The notes: generated by a model not told the origin, from the sequence alone. DNA of 54,035 nt from Pseudomonadales bacterium (GCA_022827245.1 JAJDTI010000166.1:1-54035); one strand, 5' to 3'. Positions 29,998-48,942 are shown, counted from the stretch's first letter. Translations and numbers: made by a program.

Positions 29998-32583
29998 ATG
30001 AACAACCCCTCCCACACGCCCTCCCACACACCAATGATGCGCCAGTACCTGCGCATCAAGACGGAGCACACCGACGCCCTGCTCTTCTACCGGATGGGCG
30101 ATTTCTACGAGCTGTTCCACGACGACGCCGAAGAGGCATCGCGCCTGCTCGACATCACCTTGACCGCCCGCGGACAGTCCGCCGGACAGCCGATCCCCAT
30201 GTGCGGCGTGCCGTTTCACAGCGTCGATGCGTACCTCGTCAAGCTCGTCAAGATGGGGCGCACCGTCGCCATCTGCGAGCAGATCGGCGACCCGGCGGCG
30301 AGCCGGGGCCCCGTGGAGCGCCGGGTCACCCGCATAGTCACGCCGGGTACGCTCACGGAAGAGGGGCTGCTTCCCGCCGACCGCGAGAGCGTGCTGGCCG
30401 GGATCCGGCCAGACGGCGAGCGGTGGAGCCTGAGCTGGCTCAACCTCTCCTCCGGCGAGTTCCGCATCCGCGACTGCGAGGACACCGCCGGGCTGCTCGC
30501 GGAACTCGAGCGCATCGCCGCCGGAGAGGTCATCGCGCCCGAAGGCGTGGACCTGGATCTGCCGACGCCGCTGAAGCACCGGGCCCCGCTCGATTTCGAC
30601 ACGGAGCTCGGGGAGCGCCTGCTGGCGGAGCACTTCGGCGTGCGCGACCTTGCCGGCTTCGGCGTCGAGCCCCGCGCGAGCGCCGTCGGCGCGGCCGCGG
30701 CGGTCCTCCGCTATGCGCGCGACGCGCAGCGCCAGGCGCTCGACTACATCGACACCCTCGCCCGCGCGGAGCGCGACGGTCACGTCCTGCTCGACCCGAT
30801 CACGCGGCGCAACCTCGAGATCGACACGCGCCTCGCGGACGACCCCTCCGCCGGCCGCGGCGGCACGCTGTACGGCGTGCTGAACACCACCCGCACGCCG
30901 ATGGGCGCACGCCGGCTGCGGGCCTGGCTGCACGCGCCGCTGCGCTCGGCGGACCGCGTCCGCGCGCGGCACCGCGCGGTCGCCGCGCTCATCGAGACGC
31001 GCGCGTTCGAACAGCTCGCGCCATGGCTCTCCCGGGTGGGCGACCTCGAGCGCATCGTCACCCGGATCGCGCTCGGCAACGCGAGCCCGCGGGACCTCGC
31101 CCGCCTGCGGACCGCCCTCGGCGCACTCCCGGACATCCGCGCGGCGGTGGACGCCCTCGATGCGCCGCGCCTGTGCGCCCGCTTCGCGGACCTGCCCGAC
31201 TTCGCGGACGAGCGCGCGCTGCTCGAGGGGGCGATCGTGGAGGAGCCGCCCGCGGTCATCCGCGACGGCGGCGTCATCGCGCGGGGGCACGACGAGGAGC
31301 TGGACGGCCTGCGCGACCTCTCCGAGAACGCGAGCGGCTTCCTCGCCGACCTCGAGACCCGGGAGCGCGAGCAGACCGGCATCGCGACCCTCAAGGTCGG
31401 GTACAACCGGGTGCACGGCTACTACATCGAGGTCGGCCGCGCCGCCGCCGGATCGGTGCCGCCCGAGTACGTCCGCCGCCAGACCCTGAAGCACGCCGAA
31501 CGCTACATCACCCCGGAACTCAAGCGTTTCGAGGACGCGGCCCTGACCAGCCAGGCCCGGGCGCTGAAACGCGAGAAGCTGCTCTACGAGCGGCTCGTGG
31601 AGCGGCTCGACGCCTCCGGGCAACCGCTCCGCGCCGCGGCGGACGCGCTCGCCTCGCTCGACGTCCTGGCAGCCTTCGCGGAACGCTCGGAGGCGCTCGA
31701 CCTCGTGGCGCCGGAACTTTCCGAGAGCCCCGGCATCGACGTCGCCGGGGGACGGCACCTCGTCGTGGAAGCGGAGTCGGCCCATCCGTTCGTGCCGAAC
31801 GACGTACGCCTGGACGACGGCCGGCGCATGCTCATCGTGACCGGCCCGAACATGGGCGGGAAGTCCACCTACATGCGCCAGACCGCCCTGATCGCGCTCC
31901 TGGCGTACACGGGCTGCTTCGTGCCGGCGCGCTGCGCCCGCGTCGGTCCGATCGACCGCATCTTCACCCGCATCGGCGCCTCCGACGACCTGACCGGCGG
32001 GCGTTCGACCTTCATGGTGGAGATGACCGAGACGGCGAACATCCTGCACAACGCGACGGCCGAGAGCCTCGTGCTGCTCGACGAGATCGGTCGGGGGACG
32101 AGCACCTACGACGGGCTCGCCCTCGCCTGGGCGACCGCGACGCACCTGGCCGCCCGGATCCGCGCGTTCACGATGTTCGCGACGCACTACTTCGAGCTGA
32201 CCGTGCTGCCCGACGAGATGGACGGCGTCGCGAACGTCCACCTCGACGCGACCGAACACGCCGGGGACGTGGTGTTTCTGCACGTCGTGCGCGAGGGCCC
32301 CGCGAGCCAGAGCTACGGCGTCCAGGTGGCGAAGCTCGCCGGCGTGCCCGAGGGCGTCCTCGCGAACGCCCGGGCGCGGCTCGCGCAGCTCGAGTCCGGC
32401 CACGGGCCGGAGAATCCGCGCCAGGGCAGCCTGTTCGGCGGACCGCCGCCCGGTCCGTCCGAGCCGCCACCGCCGGATGCCGTGCGCGAACGGCTCGCGG
32501 ACGTGGAACCCGAGGAACTCACTCCGCGCAAGGCCCTGGACGTGCTCTTCGAACTGAAGGAAATCGCGGGCCGGCAAAACTGA
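29998..32583 (+). CDS. mutS: DNA mismatch repair protein MutS
   Basis: The 861-residue MutS recognises mismatches and recruits MutL. The N-terminal mismatch-binding domain has [14 protein letters not shown] with the F-x-E motif that stacks on the mispair. Connector, lever and clamp domains follow, and the ATPase has Walker [14 protein letters not shown], the [12 protein letters not shown] region and Walker [18 protein letters not shown]. The C-terminal dimerisation tail ([14 protein letters not shown]) is present. The gene is divergent from recA and ends 67 bp before fdxA, the conserved neighbour in this group. Confidence 0.98.
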   Translation: MNNPSHTPSHTPMMRQYLRIKTEHTDALLFYRMGDFYELFHDDAEEASRLLDITLTARGQSAGQPIPMCGVPFHSVDAYLVKLVKMGRTVAICEQIGDPAASRGPVERRVTRIVTPGTLTEEGLLPADRESVLAGIRPDGERWSLSWLNLSSGEFRIRDCEDTAGLLAELERIAAGEVIAPEGVDLDLPTPLKHRAPLDFDTELGERLLAEHFGVRDLAGFGVEPRASAVGAAAAVLRYARDAQRQALDYIDTLARAERDGHVLLDPITRRNLEIDTRLADDPSAGRGGTLYGVLNTTRTPMGARRLRAWLHAPLRSADRVRARHRAVAALIETRAFEQLAPWLSRVGDLERIVTRIALGNASPRDLARLRTALGALPDIRAAVDALDAPRLCARFADLPDFADERALLEGAIVEEPPAVIRDGGVIARGHDEELDGLRDLSENASGFLADLETREREQTGIATLKVGYNRVHGYYIEVGRAAAGSVPPEYVRRQTLKHAERYITPELKRFEDAALTSQARALKREKLLYERLVERLDASGQPLRAAADALASLDVLAAFAERSEALDLVAPELSESPGIDVAGGRHLVVEAESAHPFVPNDVRLDDGRRMLIVTGPNMGGKSTYMRQTALIALLAYTGCFVPARCARVGPIDRIFTRIGASDDLTGGRSTFMVEMTETANILHNATAESLVLLDEIGRGTSTYDGLALAWATATHLAARIRAFTMFATHYFELTVLPDEMDGVANVHLDATEHAGDVVFLHVVREGPASQSYGVQVAKLAGVPEGVLANARARLAQLESGHGPENPRQGSLFGGPPPGPSEPPPPDAVRERLADVEPEELTPRKALDVLFELKEIAGRQN

Positions 32584-32650
32584 CCCCGCGCTTGTAGAAT
32601 ACGCGCCCCGTGACGCGGGGCGCCCCCGGATCGACCTAGCCTGACATGCC

Positions 32651-32974
32651 ATGACTTTCGTAATCGGCGAAGCCTGCATCAAGTGCAAACTCACGGACTG
32701 CGTGGAGGTGTGTCCCGTCGACTGCTTCTACGAAGGTCCGAACATGCTCGTCATCCACCCTGACGAGTGCATCGACTGCGCGCTCTGCGAACCGGAGTGT
32801 CCGGTGGAGGCGATCTACGCCGAGGACGAACTGCCGGAAGGCCAGGAGGAGTTCCTCGAACTGAACGCCGAACTCGCCGAGGTCTGGCCGAACATCACCG
32901 AGGCCAAGGACCCGCCCGACGACGAGGCGGAGTGGCGCGAAGTCACCGACAAGCGCGAGCTCCTAGAACGGTAG
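32651..32974 (+). CDS. fdxA: Seven-iron ferredoxin FdxA
   Basis: The 107-residue protein begins [20 protein letters not shown] and has the CxxC....C...CP pattern of a 3Fe-4S site, followed by [16 protein letters not shown] for a 4Fe-4S cluster. The acidic C-terminal extension, [20 protein letters not shown], is diagnostic of the FdxA subgroup. It transfers electrons at low potential in the cytoplasm; its partner in most gammaproteobacteria is not known. It follows mutS on the same strand and converges with nlpD. Confidence 0.96.
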   Translation: MTFVIGEACIKCKLTDCVEVCPVDCFYEGPNMLVIHPDECIDCALCEPECPVEAIYAEDELPEGQEEFLELNAELAEVWPNITEAKDPPDDEAEWREVTDKRELLER

Positions 32975-32995
32975 GGGACGCCCTCGTGGCGTCCC
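32975..32995. terminator. Hairpin between convergent fdxA and nlpD
   Basis: GGGACGCC (32975-32982), loop CTCGT, GGCGTCCC (32988-32995) form a perfect 8-bp stem right after the fdxA stop. There is no run of T after it on either strand, so intrinsic termination is doubtful; it could still block exonucleases or separate the convergent transcripts. Confidence 0.35.
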
Positions 32996-33051
32996 GTCCC
33001 GAATTCACCCAAGGCGCCAGACCGCGCCGCCCTTCTCCCCTTCCTGGAAGA

Positions 33052-34050
33052 TCAGCGCCCGATCACCCGCCCCGGATCGATGGGCGACCCATGCCGCCGC
33101 ACCTCGAAGTGGAACCTGCCGTCCGTCGCGTTCGTCCCGCCGATGGCCGCGAGCCGCGCGCCGGCGCCGAGATCCGCGCCTTCTCCGACCTCCGGGTCCG
33201 CGTTCAGGCTGTACGCCGACAGGTACCCGCCGCCGTGCTCCACGATCACGAGGTGTCGGTAGCCGGCGAGGCCCGGCCCGGAGTAGACGACCTTGCCCGG
33301 GGCCGCGGCCACCACGGACCGCCCCGCCGGTACGGCGTAGTCGACGCCCTTGTTGTCTCCCCCGAACCCGCGCTCCGGTTGCACGTCGACGGGCCAGCGC
33401 CAGCGCGCACCCGGCGTGCCGGCCACCTGCTGCCGCGGCGCCGCCTGGCGCGGCGCGGGCGCCGGGGGGCTGGACTCGGGCGCGGTCGGACGCGTCGCTG
33501 GCTTGACCGGGTCCCGCGGCTTCGCGGGACGCGCGGGCGCCGGCTCCGGCACGCCCGGAGTACGGACCTCCGGCGCGGTCGGGGTGACGGTCCTGCGCGC
33601 GGCCTGCGTCTCCGGCTCGGCGCGCGGCACGCTCGGTTCAGCGCGAACGTCCGGCGCAGGCGCGCGCGGAATGGCCGGACGTGCCGGCCGGCCGGCGCGG
33701 ACGCCGACTTCCGGAGCGAGCATCAGGGTCTGCCCGGGGTAGATCGTGTAGGGCGGGCCGATCCCGTTCCAGCGCGCCAGCGCCACGTAGTCGAGCCCGT
33801 ACCGCCACGCGATGGCGTAGAGCGAGTCCCGCGGCTGCACGACGTAACGCTCCGGGGGCGGGTCGCCGACGGGCGTCGACCGTTCGACGACGGGCGCCTG
33901 CGACGGCGAGGTCGCGCAGCCGGCGGCCAGGGCCAGCGCCAAGGTGGCGGCCACCAGCCATTGCCCTCTTGCGAAACCGTATCGTCCGTGCCGCCGAAGT
34001 CCCATATCTTGCATCCCGATGCCGCGGCACGCGGCCGCTCTACTACCCAT
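33052..34050 (-). CDS. nlpD: NlpD-like LysM/M23 lipoprotein (amidase activator)
   Basis: The product has up to 332 residues. A signal segment (WLVAATLALALAAGCATS) ends in a lipobox with Cys, predicting an outer-membrane lipoprotein. A LysM domain follows (RYVVQPRDSLYAIAWRYGLDYVALARWN), then a Pro/Ala/Arg-rich linker, then a C-terminal LytM/M23 domain. In the M23 domain the usual zinc-binding H-x3-D reads N-x3-D (NKGVDYAVPAG), so it is not a peptidase; NlpD family members are degenerate in this way and instead activate the amidase AmiC at the division septum. The start may be ATG at 34048-34050 or internal Met codons at 34014 or 34005. rpoS, its frequent downstream neighbour, is absent. Confidence 0.9.
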   Translation of the reverse strand: MGSRAAACRGIGMQDMGLRRHGRYGFARGQWLVAATLALALAAGCATSPSQAPVVERSTPVGDPPPERYVVQPRDSLYAIAWRYGLDYVALARWNGIGPPYTIYPGQTLMLAPEVGVRAGRPARPAIPRAPAPDVRAEPSVPRAEPETQAARRTVTPTAPEVRTPGVPEPAPARPAKPRDPVKPATRPTAPESSPPAPAPRQAAPRQQVAGTPGARWRWPVDVQPERGFGGDNKGVDYAVPAGRSVVAAAPGKVVYSGPGLAGYRHLVIVEHGGGYLSAYSLNADPEVGEGADLGAGARLAAIGGTNATDGRFHFEVRRHGSPIDPGRVIGR

Positions 34051-34054
34051 CGAT

Positions 34055-34927
34055 TTACTCTGGTCCCGCCTGTCCGAGCCGCAGCAGGAGGACCGTGCAC
34101 GCCGCCCCGGCCAACGCCGCGAGCGCGACCCCGAGCAGCATGGGGTCGTTGCCGGTCGCCAGCCGATACCCCTCCGGGGACAGCAGCGCCTCGTCGGTGC
34201 GCCACGGCCAGAGGCGCAGCAGCGAACCGGTCATCAGCCCCGTGAGGGTCGCGAGCACCGCGCGCCGGAAGCGGCCGAGCAGGAGCGTGACGACCTTCGC
34301 GAAGAGCAGGAGTCCCGCCGCGATGCCGGCGCCCGCCGCGGCCAGGATGTCGATCCGCAGGCCGTTGACCGCGGCCACGAACGGCTCGTAGAGCCCGAGC
34401 AGGAGCAGCACGAACGAGCCGGAAATCCCCGGCAGCATCCACGCCGCGGTCGCCAGGCCACCCCCCAGGAAGAACTGCAGGTAGCCCGGGTCCACGCGCC
34501 CCGCCCCGAGCGTCGCGACGAACGCCCCGAGGATCGTCCCGGCGATGCCGAAGGTCGCCGCGTGACGCAGGCCGAGCCTTCGACCGAGGTGCCAGGCCGA
34601 GCCCGCGATGAGCCCGAAGAAGAAGCTCCACACGAGCAGGCCGTACGCGTCGAGCAGGTGGCCGATCAGCCGAGCCGTGCCGAGATAGCCGAGCGCCATG
34701 CCGACCGCGAGGACGGCCAGGAACCCCAGGTCGTGGACGCTGCGGTCGCCGCCGCGCACCAGCGCCCGCACGGACCGCGGAGACCAGCTCGCGAGCGCCG
34801 CGAGCAGCCGTTCGTAGATCCCGGTGATGAAGGCGATCGTGCCTCCCGACACGCCGGGAATCACTTCCACGATGCCCATCGCGAGGCCGCGCACGAACAC
34901 CCCGGGCGCTCCGTGCCTGGCGCTCAT
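34055..34927 (-). CDS. DUF368 membrane protein (PopT-like undecaprenyl-phosphate flippase)
   Basis: The 290-residue inner-membrane protein begins MSARHGAPGVFVRGLAMGIV and has the DUF368 signature EVIPGVSGGTIAFITGIYERL, repeated in part as WMLPGISGSFVLLLLGLYEP. This two-fold internal repeat and about eight hydrophobic segments are typical. DUF368 proteins of the PopT group recycle the lipid carrier undecaprenyl phosphate across the membrane for wall and LPS synthesis; that role is taken from the family. The ATG at 34925-34927 overlaps the truD stop as ATGA. nlpD starts 4 bp after its stop, so these envelope genes form one transcript. Confidence 0.88.
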   Translation of the reverse strand: MSARHGAPGVFVRGLAMGIVEVIPGVSGGTIAFITGIYERLLAALASWSPRSVRALVRGGDRSVHDLGFLAVLAVGMALGYLGTARLIGHLLDAYGLLVWSFFFGLIAGSAWHLGRRLGLRHAATFGIAGTILGAFVATLGAGRVDPGYLQFFLGGGLATAAWMLPGISGSFVLLLLGLYEPFVAAVNGLRIDILAAAGAGIAAGLLLFAKVVTLLLGRFRRAVLATLTGLMTGSLLRLWPWRTDEALLSPEGYRLATGNDPMLLGVALAALAGAACTVLLLRLGQAGPE

Positions 34928-35909
34928 GCCGCCGCCCGTCCCGGTCCCACCGCGCCGCCGGCCGGGGCGCCCGGCGCGTCGAGGAACGTCCCCACCTCCC
35001 GCAGAACGCTCGTCGCGTAGACGCCCTTCGGGAGGACGCACTCGAGGGTGAGGACATCCTCATCCAGCGACCAGGAAAGGTCGGCCGGTAGCACCCGGAG
35101 CGGGCGCCGCTCCTGCCGGAGCCCGACGTGCTCCAGCGTGTCCGCGATGTCCGGGAAGGCGCGGGCCGCCGCCGACTCGATCTCCAGCGCCGCGCCGCCG
35201 CTCGTCGGAATTCCGCGGCCCCAGAGCGGCCCGGACGGCGCGCCCCCGACCGTGGCCTCGCCCGCAAGCGGCGTCTCCCAGGTGCCGTCGGCGACCCGCC
35301 GCCCGAGGACCTCGTTGAAGAGGAAGCTGCGCAGGCTCGACAGGTGCAGTGCGCGGGTGAAGCGCGGGACGCGGGGGCGGCCCGCGCCGGCCCACTGGCG
35401 GGCGGCCGCCACGTTGCCCCCGTCGGCGCCGAAGCGCTGGGGGCCGAAGTAGTTGGGCACGCCGCGGCGGGCGACAGCTCGAAGCTGCGTTTCGACATCA
35501 CCCGAAACCCCGCGCACGCGGATCCGGAACCGGTTCGAGCGCAGTTCGCCCCGGCGCAGCTTGCGCGCATGCTGGGCCCGGCGCAGGACACGGAGCTCCG
35601 CACCGAGCGCATCGGCCTCGTCCCCCGGACCGCGCACGCTGAACCATTGGCGCGTCACGGCATGCCGGTCCTTCATGCCGGCGTAGGACACGTCGCCGCG
35701 CGGCACCCCGAAGGCGGCGGCCAACCGCCGGTGGGCCTCGCCGGTGGTGATCCCCCGCTTCTCGACGAACAGGTACAGGTGCTCGCCGGCGCCCGAGGGC
35801 TCGAACGCCAGGGTCTCGGTGACCTCGAAGTCTTCGGGGACGGTGCGCAACGTACCGCCGGCTGCCGCCGCCCGGACGTCGGCCCTGGGCCAGCGCTCCG
35901 ACCAGGCGC

Positions 35910-35913
<4 letters not shown>
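34924..35913 (-). CDS. truD: tRNA pseudouridine(13) synthase TruD
   Basis: The 329-residue TruD converts U13 of tRNA-Glu to pseudouridine. It has VPEDFEVTETLAFEPSG at the N-terminus, the catalytic block VSYAGMKDRHAVTRQWFSV containing the essential Asp, and NRFRIRVRG and GVPNYFGPQRFG further on. The start is GTG at 35911-35913, overlapping the ftsB stop as GTGA, and the gene ends in a 4-nt overlap with the DUF368 gene. In relatives ispD and ispF often lie between ftsB and truD; they are absent here. Confidence 0.95.
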
Positions 35914-38401
<2,488 letters not shown>

Positions 38402-38429
38402 TCATTGGGCCAAGACGCCGCGCCGGGCG

Positions 38430-40181
<1,752 letters not shown>

Positions 40182-40204
40182 TTAGCAAAACGCTCTTCGA
40201 AGCT

Positions 40205-40234
40205 CAAACAAAAGGGGCCGCCGAAAGGGGCCCC
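40205..40234 (-). terminator. Rho-independent terminator downstream of the HTTM-DCC gene
   Basis: On the minus strand GGGGCC, loop CCTTTCGGC, GGCCCC is followed directly by TTTTGTTTG. It lies about 50 bp after the stop of the HTTM-DCC gene and before pyrG, so it would separate that gene from pyrG. The hairpin overlaps a 14-bp direct repeat GGGCCGCCGAAAGG at 40215-40228 and 40239-40252. Confidence 0.6.
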
Positions 40235-40284
40235 GGAAGGGCCGCCGAAAGGCGCGCCGAAGGACCGCTGCGGACGTGGTGGCG

Positions 40285-42144
40285 TCAGCCGTGTTCCAGC
40301 ATCGCGTCGACGTCCCGGCGGAAAGCCGCGACCCGGTCCGCGTCGATGTCGCCGCACTGCCACCGGCCGGCGCGCACGACCGAGTACGGCGCCTCGACGG
40401 TCGCGGCGGTGCCGAGGTTCGGCCTGGTGAACTCCCACAGGTCGAAGGCCGCCCACCTACCCGTCATGCAGTGATAGCGGAACACGCGCTCGATCTCGTC
40501 GCGCTGCAGCGAGCGGATGACGGTCTTCCGCCAACGGTACCCGCCGTAGCGGTCGGGACCGTCCCGCGGCGGCTCGAGGGACACGGGCCTCCCGGACAGG
40601 AGATCGACCCTGCTGCCGTCCCGACGCAGGGCCGGCATGACGTGCCAGAAGTCGTTGGCGTACGGATGCGGGGCGAACATCGTCCAGAGCTGTTTCAGGT
40701 TGAGGGCCGCCGCCAGCGGCTCGACGGCCGGCCGCAGGTCGTACCGCTGGTGGAGGGGCGGGTAGGTCACCGCGTTCCAGGCCAGCACGACCAGGATCGC
40801 CGCCGAGGCCATGAACCGCCCCGCCCCGCCGTGCCACCCCCGGGCGTTGCCGCGACCGAGGGTCATCGCGCCGGCGGAGCCCAGCGCGCCGCGGCGCCGG
40901 CCGATCCAGCCGTACAACCGCTCCCCGGCGGCGGGACCCGGCAGGAGACGACCGATCCAGGGTCGTGGCGAGCGCGCGACCACGAAAAGCACCGCCTCCC
41001 AGCCGCGCCGGTAATCCATCGCCGGGGCGACTGCGTCGGCCGGCGCGTCTCCCCGCTGCCCGGAGCCCTCGACGACGGACCAGGCGAAGCTCTCCTCGAG
41101 GATGCCCGCGGCCACCGCATCGGACTGCGCCTCGCGCAGGCTCGCGCCGCGGATTCCCGACCAGGCGAGGATGAGGCGGCAGGCGAACGCGCAGAAGCGG
41201 CAGTCGCGGTCGAAGAACAGGACCAGCCCGGCGCCCCGGGCGCTCGCCCGCGCACGCAGCCGGTCCGCCGCCGCGTCCACCACGCGGTGCGGCACGAGGG
41301 GGACGAGAGAGACCACGGAGATCAGCGGGAAGAGGCCCACTTCGAGGCTCGCCCAGATGCCGACCTCGAGCCCCACGAGCAGGACCAGTCCCGCGACCCG
41401 GCACCACAGGACCGGCAGCAGCAGGAGCAGCGGGGCCAGGCACTCCAGCCAGAACACGAACAGCGTCATCGGCTGCACGAGCCAGTCCCAGTGCCGCCAC
41501 AGGCGGGCGAACTCCGACGTGAACCCCTCCAGGTGCAGCGCCATCGAGATCGCCGTGCCGTCGCTCCACCACTCCTCCCCGGTCTTCAGGATGCCGCTCA
41601 TGAACCACACCAGGAGGACCTGCACGGCGAAGGCGAACGTGGCGGCCGACCGGTAGCGCGTCCCGGCGGACTCGGCGAACCACAGGCGCGTCATCGAGAA
41701 GCGCTGCCCCAGGGGCAGGAAAGCGGCGAAGAACGTCATCACGATGAGCACCTTGTCGCCGCCCTGCAGCAACAGGGGGTTCCGCGCCGCGACCGAGGCC
41801 AGCAACACGAACAGGGTGAAGGCGGCAAGGCGCGAACGGATGCCGAGGAGCAGCGCGATGCTGGCGACGAACCGCAGGGCCTCCAGCACGTAGGGCAGCC
41901 ACGGCCCGTCGGAGAGCCAGTAGACGGACCAGAGCCAGGCGTTGTCCCAGGCCCGCGAGTCCGCCAGCGACACCAGCCCGCCCGCCGAATGGAACGCGTC
42001 CCAGTCGCCCATGCGGATGGCCTGGTCGAACAGGATCGTGAGCGCAAGGAGGATCCGGAAGAGACCGACGGCGCGCAGGTCGAACGTGAACGGCGAGCGT
42101 TCGAGCGGATAGAAGGACGCGGAACCGGGAGCCGATTTCGTCAT
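40285..42144 (-). CDS. HTTM-domain membrane protein fused to a DCC-type thiol domain
   Basis: The 619-residue protein has two parts. Residues 1-285 form a polytopic HTTM domain, the membrane fold shared with vitamin K-dependent gamma-carboxylase, with many Trp and aromatic residues between helices. Residues 305-420 resemble DUF393/DCC proteins: LVLFFDRDCRFCAFACRLIL carries the D-x-x-C-x-x-C motif (Cys315, Cys318). A hydrophobic helix near MASAAILVVLAWNAV and a C-terminal soluble segment follow. The substrate is unknown; a thiol-redox or electron-transfer role at the membrane is a guess from the CxxC motif. It lies 33 bp downstream of tilS and ends at a good terminator. Confidence 0.8.
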   Translation of the reverse strand: MTKSAPGSASFYPLERSPFTFDLRAVGLFRILLALTILFDQAIRMGDWDAFHSAGGLVSLADSRAWDNAWLWSVYWLSDGPWLPYVLEALRFVASIALLLGIRSRLAAFTLFVLLASVAARNPLLLQGGDKVLIVMTFFAAFLPLGQRFSMTRLWFAESAGTRYRSAATFAFAVQVLLVWFMSGILKTGEEWWSDGTAISMALHLEGFTSEFARLWRHWDWLVQPMTLFVFWLECLAPLLLLLPVLWCRVAGLVLLVGLEVGIWASLEVGLFPLISVVSLVPLVPHRVVDAAADRLRARASARGAGLVLFFDRDCRFCAFACRLILAWSGIRGASLREAQSDAVAAGILEESFAWSVVEGSGQRGDAPADAVAPAMDYRRGWEAVLFVVARSPRPWIGRLLPGPAAGERLYGWIGRRRGALGSAGAMTLGRGNARGWHGGAGRFMASAAILVVLAWNAVTYPPLHQRYDLRPAVEPLAAALNLKQLWTMFAPHPYANDFWHVMPALRRDGSRVDLLSGRPVSLEPPRDGPDRYGGYRWRKTVIRSLQRDEIERVFRYHCMTGRWAAFDLWEFTRPNLGTAATVEAPYSVVRAGRWQCGDIDADRVAAFRRDVDAMLEHG

Positions 42145-42177
42145 GGCGTACGGGTCAGGGAACGGGCCAGGCGCCCC

Positions 42178-43379
42178 TCAACGCGGCTCCCAGTCGGGCC
42201 ACCAGCCGTCCGGCACCGCCCGATCCTCGGCCACGGCGAGCCCCGGCACCGCGACGATGCCGGACGCGCCTTGGAGCAGCGGCCAGCGCGAGCGCTGCCA
42301 CGGCGCAATCCCGGCTTCCCGGAACAGCGCCTTGAGCGTCTTGGTCACTCCCCTGCCCGCCGGCCGGATGCGTTCTCCCCCACGCCGGTACGCCACGGCG
42401 CACGGAGTCCCCCCGGCAAGGCCGCACGTCGCGCGTCGCCACACGATGCGTCCGTGCGGCAGCGTGACCGTCTCGCCCGCGCGTCCGCACACCGACCCAC
42501 CGCCCGGGGACGGGGTCGCCTCGCGCTCGACCAGGTGCAGGCGCCCGCCGTGACGCCGCACGGTGCGGCCGTCGGGCAACTTCACGACCGGCGTCGCTCC
42601 CGGACGCGCGGCGGCCTGCCGCAACACTTCGTCCACGCACCGCTCCGACACGGCGGCTCCCAGCCAGCGGCGGAGCGTCGCGCGGTCGAGTCCCGCCACG
42701 AGAACGGGTCCCCCGGCAGGCGCGACCGCCCAGGCGCCGGCCGAAGCCGCCAGGGCCCGGGCCGCGCCCGGGTAGCGGGCCTCGAGGCGCGGCAGGATCT
42801 CGTGGCGGATGAAGTTGCGGTCGTAGGCCGTGTCGGCGTTCATCAGGTCCTCCACCCACTCGAGCCCGTGCTCCCGCGCGTACGCGCAGAGCGTCTCCTT
42901 GCGCAGTTCGAGCAGCGGCCGGAGCATGCTTCCGCTCCCCAGGGGCCGTTCGCGGGGCATGCCGACCGGCGCGCGTCCCGTCGCCAGTTGCCAGAGGACC
43001 GTCTCCGCCTGGTCGTCGGCGTGATGCGCGAGCAGCAGCAACTCGCCCTGCCCCAGCGTCCGCGCCCAGGCCCGGTACCGGGCACCTCGCGCTCTGGCCT
43101 CGACGTTGCCCGGCGGTACGGGCGCCGCGATCACCTCCAAGGGGACGCCGAGCCCCGCGGCCACGGTACGGCAGTGCCGCTCCCAGCGGACCGCGTCCGG
43201 CTGCAGCCCGTGATTGACGTGCAGGGCGCGCACGCCGGCCGGCGCCGCGCGCGCCGCCACCGCGTGCAGCAGCACGGTCGAGTCGACCCCGCCGCTCCAG
43301 GCGACCGCGACGGCCGCCGCCGGCGGGACGGCCGCGACGGCCTCGCGGACCTCGAACGACGGTCCTGTCCCCTCCCGCC

Positions 43380-43383
<4 letters not shown>
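42178..43383 (-). CDS. tilS: tRNA(Ile)-lysidine synthase
   Basis: The 401-residue TilS modifies the wobble cytidine of the CAU-anticodon isoleucine tRNA to lysidine, so that it reads AUA. The PP-loop AWSGGVDSTVLLHA binds ATP; HVNHGLQPDAVRWERHC, LLAHHADDQAETVLWQL and DLMNADTAYDRNFIRHEILP are further family blocks. The C-terminal domain (CAVAYRRGGERIRPAG, TLKALFREAGIAPWQR) recognises the acceptor stem. The start is GTG at 43381-43383, overlapping the amtB stop by 4 nt. accA, usually between dnaE and tilS in this group, is not present here. Confidence 0.95.
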
Positions 43384-44624
<1,241 letters not shown>

Positions 44625-44954
44625 GTGCCCCTCCCTCGAGCCGCCGGCGCCGTTCTTGCGACGCCGGACCGGTTGAGCCGGTTCTCATGCGAACGACTCC
44701 GCGGTCCACGCGACGAAGACCCCTCCGCCCGCGCATCGACCCTGTTCGCGGCCTCTCACGGTGGCCGCCGGCACTCGGAACCCCGGACCGAACGGCCCGA
44801 AGGTGGGGATCAGGGAGACGCAACGACTGCCTGGGGGTTCGCCTCCGGAGCCTCCCCTCACAGCTCCGAATGGCAGCAATGCCACCGCCTATTGTTACCG
44901 AACGCGCTCCGAAGTTCCCGACTCACGTGGGACTGTTGCCCGGACGCCCTCGGA
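44625..44954. other. 330-bp interval upstream of amtB
   Basis: It separates amtB from the small secreted-protein gene, both on the minus strand. I see no open frame with a family motif. It should hold the amtB promoter; an NtrC or sigma-54 type site was looked for by eye and not found. Confidence 0.4.
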
Positions 44955-45305
44955 CTATCGGGATCGTCGGCGTTTCCGCACAGTCGTCCGCTCCGGTCCG
45001 GCATCCGCCTGCGGCTCCTCCAGGCGCTTGAGACGCGCCCGCGCCGCATGCACGTAGGGACTGTCCGGGAACGCTTCGACGAACGCGGCGAGCAGATCCC
45101 GATCGTCGGTGTCGCGGATCTCGAGCCACATCGCGACGGCGGGGTCCGGAGAGGTCGCGGGCTCGTCCGTTGCCTCCTGCCCCGACGCGGACAGCGCCAG
45201 CAGACCGACGAGGGCTACCCGGACCAAGCTCCCGATGGCGCGTCGCCCCCGCATGCGGGGCTGCCGCTCGCACCACGCGCGACGCGCGTGCCTGCCTCTC
45301 GTCAT
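44955..45305 (-). CDS. Small predicted secreted protein with a TPR-like helical motif
   Basis: The 116-residue product has an Arg-rich start and a hydrophobic segment (RAIGSLVRVALVGLLALSASG) that looks like a signal peptide. A mature part, AVAMWLEIRDTDDRDLLAAF followed by VEAFPDSPYVHAARARLKRL, matches the short helical repeats often seen after caspase-like or Sel1 domains (F-x-x-x-F-P-x-S-x-x-A-x-x-A-R-x-R-L). ATG at 45303-45305 is chosen because GGGGAG lies 6 nt upstream. Its function is unknown. It lies between dnaE and amtB on the same strand. Confidence 0.6.
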   Translation of the reverse strand: MTRGRHARRAWCERQPRMRGRRAIGSLVRVALVGLLALSASGQEATDEPATSPDPAVAMWLEIRDTDDRDLLAAFVEAFPDSPYVHAARARLKRLEEPQADAGPERTTVRKRRRSR

Positions 45306-45411
45306 CGCCGTCTCCCCATGGGCCATGACTCGCCAGGCGCCCACGCACTACCGCCGCGGGAGTCGGCGCGCAGCTTAAACCGGGCGGAGGGCCCGCGGAA
45401 GCCCACCGGGG

Positions 45412-48908
<3,497 letters not shown>

Positions 48909-48918
<10 letters not shown>

Positions 48919-48942
48919 GGCCCTGACTCCGTCATGGCCCTG
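48909..48942. repeat. 17-bp tandem duplication across the dnaE start
   Basis: ACTCCGTCATGGCCCTG occurs twice in a row (48909-48925 and 48926-48942), followed by a partial third ACTCCG. On the minus strand each copy contains CAGGGCCATGACGGAGT, so an ATG-ACG-GAG start is duplicated. The upstream copy reads only MTESGP before a stop and also forms the end of rnhB. Confidence 0.8.

Noticed and set aside
29713..32694. A long minus-strand open frame joined in phase to recA, opposite mutS
   Set aside because: mutS on the plus strand is unmistakable; the opposite frame is Arg/Gly/Val-rich with no motif and is a codon-bias shadow.
45345..45411. A GC-rich stem followed by TTTAA downstream of dnaE (minus strand) as a terminator
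   Set aside because: The stem is only about 5-6 bp and the T run is three bases, too weak to list.
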